This document shows, in pieces, positions 56,208 to 64,000 of a stretch of 64,000 nt of DNA. The stretch spans positions 164,815,465 to 164,879,464 of the forward strand of contig CP136068.1 of the NCBI GenBank assembly GCA_032622095.1, read 5' to 3'. The stretch comes from Siphonodentalium dalli (lineage: Eukaryota; Mollusca; Scaphopoda; Gadilida; Siphonodentaliidae). Made by a program: the position numbers and the translations under genes. Numbering within the stretch: position 1 is the stretch's first letter; each line of letters starts with the position of its first letter. The notes beneath the pieces were generated by a model. That model saw only the letters and a list, made by a program, of their open reading frames with translations, was not told the DNA's origin and did not search any database.

Positions 56208-58357
56208 ATGAAGTTTACATTTGATAATCCCCTCAGATTCAAACCAGGACACAAACAGTTGTATAAAGCCAAGCGAGAACCATATGTGGATAACAGAGTA
56301 GTGAAACATTTACGCAAAAGAACGATCATTACATCACTGGACATTCTCGAAAAGCCAAACTCTGTGAGAGCACATCAAACTCGGTCTGCTGCAAACAGTC
56401 TTAATCCAAGAGGGAAGGGTCAATCTGACAACAAAGAGCCTGAAAGAAAAAATGAAAGGTAAACATCTCTCACAATATTCCATGCAACAAACAATGTTAT
56501 ATGCATGTTCTTTTCATCATATAGATAAGAAATAGGGGGGGGGTATGAAATTCAGCATTATAATATCAATAAACTAAACATATATTTGATCTTCTCAAAT
56601 CAAGTGTATGACTTTAAAATCTTTTTTCAAAATCTTGGCTGTGTCCTCCTGCATGACAAAAAAAATTAATTTGACATGCCCCCAAACCTCTGTGTGCAGG
56701 AAATGATTTGAAAACTGTACCCTGAGTCAAAACACAGGTTTTCAGCCTAATAATTTGCAGATAGAGTTACTCCCCTTATTCTGTTCATATGAATTGGGTC
56801 ACTAATTGCAAACAGCACAGGTATAACATTGCTTTGCATGCAGATATATATAAATTAAATTGCAGCACTGTGAGTGCTTTAGTTTACTATTCATTCAAAG
56901 GACTGTTTGGAGCAGGCAGTGTTTTTAAAGAAAAAAAATATCTCACAGTTAGACCGATATGTATGTACCTTTAATATATATGGTTCAAAGAGTAAAATTT
57001 AGGATTTTAATTTTTAATTTTCAGAAATGATAGCCCAGACAAGAGATGTGTCAGTGGTTGGCAATGCGAATGCGGATCAAACAGGGTGGTCAATATACGC
57101 CGAAATGCGATGATGTGGAACTCTTCCTTCGAAAAACATAGGGCATATAAACCCACGTGTACAGGATTCCTATACTGGGACATGAACGCTGAGGAAATTC
57201 GTGGAATTGGATGTAGAGAGAAAATGATCCCTAACCCTAACCCTAACCCTAACCATAAACACCTGAATAAATGTGATAATCACACATGTGGGAAAGACTG
57301 TTTCGCAACGATTCCATTTGAGAAGAGCATCGGCGATGAGAGAACATGGGCGAAAGAAGCATTTGGTGAAATGAAAACCAATAGCAATATCGAGATTGGT
57401 CACCTTGTTACTGATCCCGATGCAGCGGGCTTCAAAGGCTGTGAGGATCTCTATGACGAAGGAGCAACAGCGACCAGACCAACTCATCAACTGGACTCAG
57501 CTCATGTGTCGAGAAACCATCGGAAATTCATCAAAAACCATAAGACGCTGCCAACTCTCATCGCTGGACCTGACCTAAAAAGCAAATCAAAACTGATAAA
57601 TAAACTCGCAATGAACATTTCTGATCGATGTCAGGGTGAATTGACATCTGCGGGAAAGCATTTCAAAGCCAACGCTGAAGGAATGAAGAAACATTTACTG
57701 AATGTGAAAGAAGCAATAGTGAAGTGTTTCCAAAACTCCCATGTTATGTGTAAAAAATACTCATATCTGTGCAAGGGAACGAAAAAATCCAACTGGATCG
57801 TTAAAAATGAAACTGTGCTAGGACCCAAATTTACGATCAATAAAACTTCGGACTGTTCGGATATTCTCACGGAGTGTGTTGACTACAGACTGTGTCCACA
57901 AATGATTGACAAGACTTTTCTTGGCATGAACACGCAAAAAGCCGAGGCATTCAACAGAGCAATTCGGGTATCTCTGCCCAAAAATGTGACATTTACCCGA
58001 AATGTTAGTGGGCGTGCACATTCAGCTTGCCATTCCACAAATGTAGGCTGTGGGAATTCCATATCTGTGTTGTGTAAAGAACTTGATTGTGAGATTCACC
58101 CAAGATCAAAAGTGTCCAAAAGACTTGCAGCAGTGCAGAAGGCTGGAAATGACTTGAGATCATATAAAATGACCAAAAAGTCCAAACGGGCAAGAGTGGA
58201 CAGGAGGGCAAAGTTATATGCTCTCTACGACAAACATAGTGAGGAAATTGCCTATCAGAAGGATATCATGATTCCACCTGAAGCATGTCCCAAACAGTTA
58301 AAGGAACACACATACACTAAGTCATCCAAGTGGAAAAGGGTTAAACCAAGGAGGTGA
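56208..58357 (+). CDS. Mutator-like transposase-related protein, spliced (unit 3)
   Basis: Exons 56208-56458 and 57025-58357, 527 residues. Shares the NPNPNPN form with unit 2 but has Asn in LPKNVTFTRN like units 1 and 4. The intron G-run is the shortest of the four. Confidence 0.65.
57229..57254 (+). repeat. Telomere-like CCCTAA repeat inside coding sequence (unit 3)
   Basis: Four perfect hexamers plus CC, as in unit 2. Confidence 0.9.
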
Positions 58358-58377
58358 AATGTACCTTTCTCTTTAAC

Positions 58378-58776
58378 TCAAATCAGACAAAAGGGTCTAT
58401 GTGCCCTAGTGCAATATTTCTGTCCCTCGCAATGGCGTCGTTCAACATTTTTTTCATGGCTTTCCATAACAATGTGGTCGGGATTTACACATGTCTTCCT
58501 ATGGCATATGTGACTAAGTTCGAGGCTGCCAGGGTAATAGGCGGGTGGAGACATCGCGAGTCTGTGTTTTATGACGAATGCTATTCGGTGGACACCCCAA
58601 TCCTTTCTCGGCTGACCGGGCTCAGAATTATAACTCGACGGGAACTTGACATATAAATATCCATAACCGTCCTTTCTTGTCCGACCTGTCCAAACGCGAC
58701 AGTCGAACAACCCCTCAAATCTCGATTTTTCGGATAATTTCGCATTGTAAAAATCATAAAATTGACTCTCCTCCAT
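58378..58776 (-). CDS. His-Me finger zinc-binding endonuclease (unit 3)
   Basis: 132 aa, same sequence as in units 1 and 2, all proposed catalytic and zinc residues present. Confidence 0.8.
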   Translation of the reverse strand: MEESQFYDFYNAKLSEKSRFEGLFDCRVWTGRTRKDGYGYLYVKFPSSYNSEPGQPRKDWGVHRIAFVIKHRLAMSPPAYYPGSLELSHICHRKTCVNPDHIVMESHEKNVERRHCEGQKYCTRAHRPFCLI

Positions 58777-58856
58777 GTTTATTCACTTGTATGACTTAAA
58801 TGTGTGTTTAAAAATTGGATTTGGGACATGCTATCAGGAACTGGATAAATACCTTT

Positions 58857-59310
58857 AGGTTACACTGGTGTAAATATTTCCCATAGGCTTCAATGTTAAC
58901 GTTTGTTGATCTGCATCAGAGGTCAAATGGAAACTGTTCAAACTGCCTTCGGATTATGTGAGCTTGACATCTGTGGAAACTTTCCCAATAAAAAAATCAA
59001 CACCGTCTAGCAGGGAATCCACTTCAAATTTTCGTTTTTTCATGACTAGGGTCAGTTCCGCACTAAAAAAATATTGTCATTTTTTCAATCACACTTAAAA
59101 TTTCTAAACAGCCACAACAGACTTCACCTTTAATGAATGGGCCTCTTGGCAAATGAAGTTTGTGGGAGAATGATTCCTTGAATTTTTGTCAACAGTTTAC
59201 ATTTAATTCATGCAACCAATCACAGCCCAGAGTGTTTTAACTGTGAAACTCTATACTCCTCCCGCAACCGCAGGGGGGAGCTGCCTATAGTATTTACACC
59301 AGTGTAACCT
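58857..59310. mobile_element. TIR spacer (unit 3/4 junction)
   Basis: 454 bp with the same inverted ends as the other spacers. Confidence 0.7.
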
Positions 59311-60247
59311 AAAGGGCCATGTGGCCTTTCTTCATATTTTTTGTGCATAACCCATTGTGAACCTTGATATATACCTATAATTATTAAACTGATGTTGTTT
59401 TAAAAAAATGTGTTTTTAATGCCATGTGACCCTTTAATTGGAACCCACCCAATAATACACCAATTCAGAATAAAAAGCCAAAATGCAGGTTGGATTTGAG
59501 TTTAATTTAATAATATGAGGCATCTAATAAAGCATGAGAAGTTATACCACATTCATTTGATCAGGTTTTCACTTGGCTTTCATCTGTTGTGTCCCATGAA
59601 TTTAATTTCTCCACAGGAACAGATATGCACAGGTTTCATTTAACCCTATGCAAATCAGCTGCAGATTCACACAAAAAATGCCTTTACTTTGAAAAATAAA
59701 TAGTGTGGAGGGTTCATTAGTCAGTAAACTTGGCATAATTTTGAAGAACAATTACTACTTGTCCCAAAATCAGAAAAATTAAGTGGAAAATTATTTAAAC
59801 AATGAGCTCAGACAAGGGTGTTTTAACCCTGGGTCAGGTGAATTTTCCTGATTGAAAATGGTGCTAAAATTTGTAATGTCTGCTGCAATCCCAATTAGAA
59901 GGAATCCTTAATCTATTGTCTCACAGTATCAAATGTCGTTAACTAACATTGGACAGGGGGTGCCAATGATGAGGTTATAATGACAACATGTTCCTTCAGC
60001 TGATAAAGTAGTAATATATCAACAGATAAGATGGCAGACATTTTCAAGCATCATTAATTTCAAAACTCCTTAAAAGCAAGGTGCTGATCTCAGAACGGTT
60101 AGTTGTCATCATTTCTCGAGACAAATATCATTTCTCATTGTAAAAATTCTGGAAGTTGTATATTCGCGAGAAGAATTTTCCAAATTAATGCTGTTAATGT
60201 GACAGAGTTGTTGAGTGGATTTTGGAATTTGTGAGGACTGTGAGACA

Positions 60248-62398
60248 ATGAAGTTTACATTTGATAATCCCCTCAGATTCAAACCAGGACACAAACAGTT
60301 GTATAAAGCCAAGCGAGAACCATATGTGGATAACAGAGTAGTGAAACATTTACGCAAAAGAACGATCATTACATCACTGGACATTCTCGAAAAGCCAAAC
60401 TCTGTGAGAGCACATCAAACTCGGTCTGCTGCAAACAGTCTTAATCCAAGAGGGAAGGGTCAATCTGACAACAAAGAGCCTGAAAGAAAAAATGAAAGGT
60501 AAACATCTCTCACAATATTCCATGCAACAAACAATGTTATATGCATGTTCTTTTCATCATATAGATAAGAAATAGGGGGGGGGGTATGAAATTCAGCATT
60601 ATAATATCAATAAACTAAACATATATTTGATCTTCTCAAATCAAGTGTATGACTTTAAAATCTTTTTTCAAAATCTTGGCTGTGTCCTCCTGCATGACAA
60701 AAAAAATTAATTTGACATACCCCCAAACCTCTGTGTGCAGGAAATGATTTGAAAACTGTACCCTGAGTCAAAACACAGGTTTTCAGCCTAATAATTTGCA
60801 GATAGAGTTACTCCCCTTATTCTGTTCATATGAATTGGGTCACTAATTGCAAACAGCACAGGTATAACATTGCTTTGCATGCAGATATATATAAATTAAA
60901 TTGCAGCACTGTGAGTGCTTTAGTTTACTATTCATTCAAAGGACTGTTTGGAGCAGGCAGTGTTTTTAAAGAAAAAAAATATCTCACAGTTAGACCGATA
61001 TGTATGTACCTTTAATATATATGGTTCAAAGAGTAAAATTTAGGATTTTAATTTTTAATTTTCAGAAATGATAGCCCAGACAAGAGATGTGTCAGTGGTT
61101 GGCAATGCGAATGCGGATCAAACAGGGTGGTCAATATACGCCGAAATGCGATGATGTGGAACTCTTCCTTCGAAAAACATAGGGCATATAAACCCACGTG
61201 TACAGGATTCCTATACTGGGACATGAACGCTGAGGAAATTCGTGGAATTGGATGTAGAGAGAAAATGATCCCTAACCCTAACACTAACCCTAACCATAAA
61301 CACCTGAATAAATGTGATAATCACACATGTGGGAAAGACTGTTTCGCAACGATTCCATTTGAGAAGAGCATCGGCGATGAGAGAACATGGGCGAAAGAAG
61401 CATTTGGTGAAATGAAAACCAATAGCAATATCGAGATTGGTCACCTTGTTACTGATCCCGATGCAGCGGGCTTCAAAGGCTGTGAGGATCTCTATGACGA
61501 AGGAGCAACAGCGACCAGACCAACTCATCAACTGGACTCAGCTCATGTGTCGAGAAACCATCGGAAATTCATCAAAAACCATAAGACGCTGCCAACTCTC
61601 ATCGCTGGACCTGACCTAAAAAGCAAATCAAAACTGATAAATAAACTCGCAATGAACATTTCTGATCGATGTCAGGGTGAATTGACATCTGCGGGAAAGC
61701 ATTTCAAAGCCAACGCTGAAGGAATGAAGAAACATTTACTGAATGTGAAAGAAGCAATAGTGAAGTGTTTCCAAAACTCCCATGTTATGTGTAAAAAATA
61801 CTCATATCTGTGCAAGGGAACGAAAAAATCCAACTGGATCGTTAAAAATGAAACTGTGCTAGGACCCAAATTTACGATCAATAAAACTTCGGACTGTTCG
61901 GATATTCTCACGGAGTGTGTTGACTACAGACTGTGTCCACAAATGATTGACAAGACTTTTCTTGGCATGAACACGCAAAAAGCCGAGGCATTCAACAGAG
62001 CAATTCGGGTATCTCTGCCCAAAAATGTGACATTTACCCGAAATGTTAGTGGGCGTGCACATTCAGCTTGCCATTCCACAAATGTAGGCTGTGGGAATTC
62101 CATATCTGTGTTGTGTAAAGAACTTGATTGTGAGATTCACCCAAGATCAAAAGTGTCCAAAAGACTTGCAGCAGTGCAGAAGGCTGGAAATGACTTGAGA
62201 TCATATAAAATGACCAAAAAGTCCAAACGGGCAAGAGTGGACAGGAGGGCAAAGTTATATGCTCTCTACGACAAACATAGTGAGGAAATTGCCTATCAGA
62301 AGGATATCATGATTCCACCTGAAGCATGTCCCAAACAGTTAAAGGAACACACATACACTAAGTCATCCAAGTGGAAAAGGGTTAAACCAAGGAGGTGA
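60248..62398 (+). CDS. Mutator-like transposase-related protein, spliced (unit 4)
   Basis: Exons 60248-60498 and 61066-62398, 527 residues. Has the NPNTNPN form (CACTAA) shared with unit 1. An intronic G to A (near 60719, GACATACCCC) is private to this unit. Confidence 0.65.
61270..61295 (+). repeat. Telomere-like CCCTAA repeat inside coding sequence (unit 4)
   Basis: Four hexamers with the third changed to CACTAA, as in unit 1. Confidence 0.85.
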
Positions 62399-62418
62399 AA
62401 TGTACCTTTCTCTTTAAC

Positions 62419-62817
62419 TCAAATCAGACAAAAGGGTCTATGTGCCCTAGTGCAATATTTCTGTCCCTCGCAATGGCGTCGTTCAACATTTTTTTCATGG
62501 CTTTCCATAACAATGTGGTCGGGATTTACACATGTCTTCCTATGGCATATGTGACTAAGTTCGAGGCTGCCAGGGTAATAGGCGGGTGGAGACATCGCGA
62601 GTCTGTGTTTTATGACGATTGCTATTCGGTGGACACCCCAATCCTTTCTCGGCTGACCGGGCTCAGAATTATAACTCGACGGGAACTTGACATATAAATA
62701 TCCATAACCGTCCTTTCTTGTCCGACCTGTCCAAACGCGACAGTCGAACAACCCCTCAAATCTCGATTTTTCGGATAATTTCGCATTGTAAAAATCATAA
62801 AATTGACTCTCCTCCAT
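62419..62817 (-). CDS. His-Me finger zinc-binding endonuclease (unit 4)
   Basis: 132 aa with one difference: Phe67 is Ile (VHRIAIVIKH), caused by a single base near 62619. The change is conservative and outside the proposed active site, so the protein should remain functional if the others are. Confidence 0.8.
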   Translation of the reverse strand: MEESQFYDFYNAKLSEKSRFEGLFDCRVWTGRTRKDGYGYLYVKFPSSYNSEPGQPRKDWGVHRIAIVIKHRLAMSPPAYYPGSLELSHICHRKTCVNPDHIVMESHEKNVERRHCEGQKYCTRAHRPFCLI

Positions 62818-62897
62818 GTTTATTCACTTGTATGACTTAAATGTGTGTTTAAAAATTGGATTTGGGACATGCTATCAGGAACTGGATAAATACCTTT

Positions 62898-64000
62898 AGG
62901 TTACACTGGTGTAAATATTTCCCATAGGCTTCAATGTTAACGTTTGTTGATCTGCATCAGAGGTCAAATGGAAACTGTTCAAACTGCCTTCGGATTATGT
63001 GAGCTTGACATCTGTGGAAACTTTCCCAATAAAAAAATCAACACCGTCTAGCAGGGAATCCACTTCAAATTTTCGTTTTTTCATGACTAGGGTCAGTTCC
63101 GCACTAAAAAAATATTGTCATTTTTTCAATCACACTTAAAATTTCTAAACAGCCACAACAGACTTCACCTTTAATGAATGGGCCTCTTGGCAAATGAAGT
63201 TTGTGGGAGAATGATTCCTTGAATTTTTGTCAACAGTTTACATTTAATTCATGCAACCAATCACAGCCCAGAGTGTTTTAACTGTGAAACTCTATACTCC
63301 TCCCGCAACCGCAGGGGGGAGCTGCCTATAGTATTTACACCAGTGTAACCTAAAGGGCCATGTGGCCTTTCTTCATATTTTTTGTGCATAACCCATTGTG
63401 AACCTTGATATATACCTATAATTATTAAACTGATGTTGTTTTAAAAAAATGTGTTTTTAATGCCATGTGACCCTTTAATTGGAACCCACCCAATAATACA
63501 CCAATTCAGAATAAAAAGCCAAAATGCAGGTTGGATTTGAGTTTAATTTAATAATATGAGGCATCTAATAAAGCATGAGAAGTTATACCACATTCATTTG
63601 ATCAGGTTTTCACTTGGCTTTCATCTGTTGTGTCCCATGAATTTAATTTCTCCACAGGAACAGATATGCACAGGTTTCATTTAACCCTATGCAAATCAGC
63701 TGCAGATTCACACAAAAAATGCCTTTACTTTGAAAAATAAATAGTGTGGAGGGTTCATTAGTCAGTAAACTTGGCATAATTTTGAAGAACAATTACTACT
63801 TGTCCCAAAATCAGAAAAATTAAGTGGAAAATTATTTAAACAATGAGCTCAGACAAGGGTGTTTTAACCCTGGGTCAGGTGAATTTTCCTGATTGAAAAT
63901 GGTGCTAAAATTTGTAATGTCTGCTGCAATCCCAATTAGAAGGAATCCTTAATCTATTGTCTCACAGTATCAAATGTCGTTAACTAACATTGGACAGGGG
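62898..64000 (+). repeat. Fifth unit of the array, cut by the window end
   Basis: Contains the complete TIR spacer (62898-63351) and about 650 bp of the following leader region. It stops before the transposase-like exon 1. Confidence 0.9.

Larger units (their letters stand above)
46734..64000 (+). repeat. Tandem array of 4.04-kb transposase/nuclease units
   Basis: The marker AGGTTACACTGGTGTAAATA recurs in the same orientation at 46734, 50776, 54817, 58857 and 62898, giving periods of 4042, 4041, 4040 and 4041 bp. Most length change comes from a G-run in the intron (near 48452 in unit 1). Units are almost identical, with few single-base differences. Each contains one 454-bp TIR spacer, one spliced transposase-like gene (+) and one nuclease gene (-). 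The array leaves the window still repeating. Unit-specific changes argue that the copies are real, although exact copy number in an assembly can be wrong. Confidence 0.95.

Overview
The window is animal genomic DNA and almost certainly not prokaryotic. It is AT-rich, has no operons, and carries an APE-type non-LTR retrotransposon, Helitron-like elements, TIR DNA transposons, foldback elements, microsatellites and an intron with clean GT-AG ends. The protein families seen (Mutator-like transposase, a multicopy protein with a tesmin/TSO1-like CXC domain, a His-Me finger nuclease) are typical of marine invertebrates. A mollusc or other lophotrochozoan is my best guess, but the sequence does not prove it. 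I see no convincing single-copy host gene. The window is an accessory, repeat-built region.

Region 1 (1-13130) is a head-to-tail concatemer of short non-autonomous Helitron-like elements. Each ends in a GC hairpin followed by CTAG, and the next begins at once with TC. Type A elements (about 1.0-1.1 kb) alternate with type B elements (0.8-1.2 kb). Type B holds 3, 6, 3, 3 and 5 copies of a 122-bp minisatellite. A chimeric A element and one divergent type C element close the array.

Region 2 (13131-33831) is a graveyard of mobile-element relics. It holds a foldback at 13.4-14.1 kb and a scrap of the CXC-family protein at 15.1 kb. A frameshifted LINE lies at 19453-25700, with its endonuclease split by a 3.4-kb TIR transposon that carries fragments resembling a Myb/SANT DNA-binding domain. 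A 131-bp hairpin is repeated three times with a period of 175 bp at 26450-26930.

Region 3 (33832-46733) is a large inverted duplication with arms of about 1.9 kb around a 4.2-kb spacer that contains a LINE 3' end. The right arm was later broken by a 3.75-kb insertion carrying a decayed antisense CXC-family gene, and by a further 1.3-kb length difference.

Region 4 (46734 to the window end) is a tandem array of nearly identical 4.04-kb units, four complete and a fifth cut by the window. Each unit has an intact spliced gene of 527 codons related to Mutator-like transposases (+). Facing it tail to tail is an intact 132-aa His-Me finger, I-PpoI-like zinc-binding endonuclease (-). A 454-bp spacer with perfect 20-bp terminal inverted repeats separates the units. 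The transposase reading frame contains telomere-like CCCTAA repeats. Pairing a transposase with a homing-type nuclease in every unit of a homogenised array is the most interesting system here. The work sharing between the two proteins is inference: the transposase would handle the TIRs, and the nuclease could make breaks that drive amplification or homogenisation.
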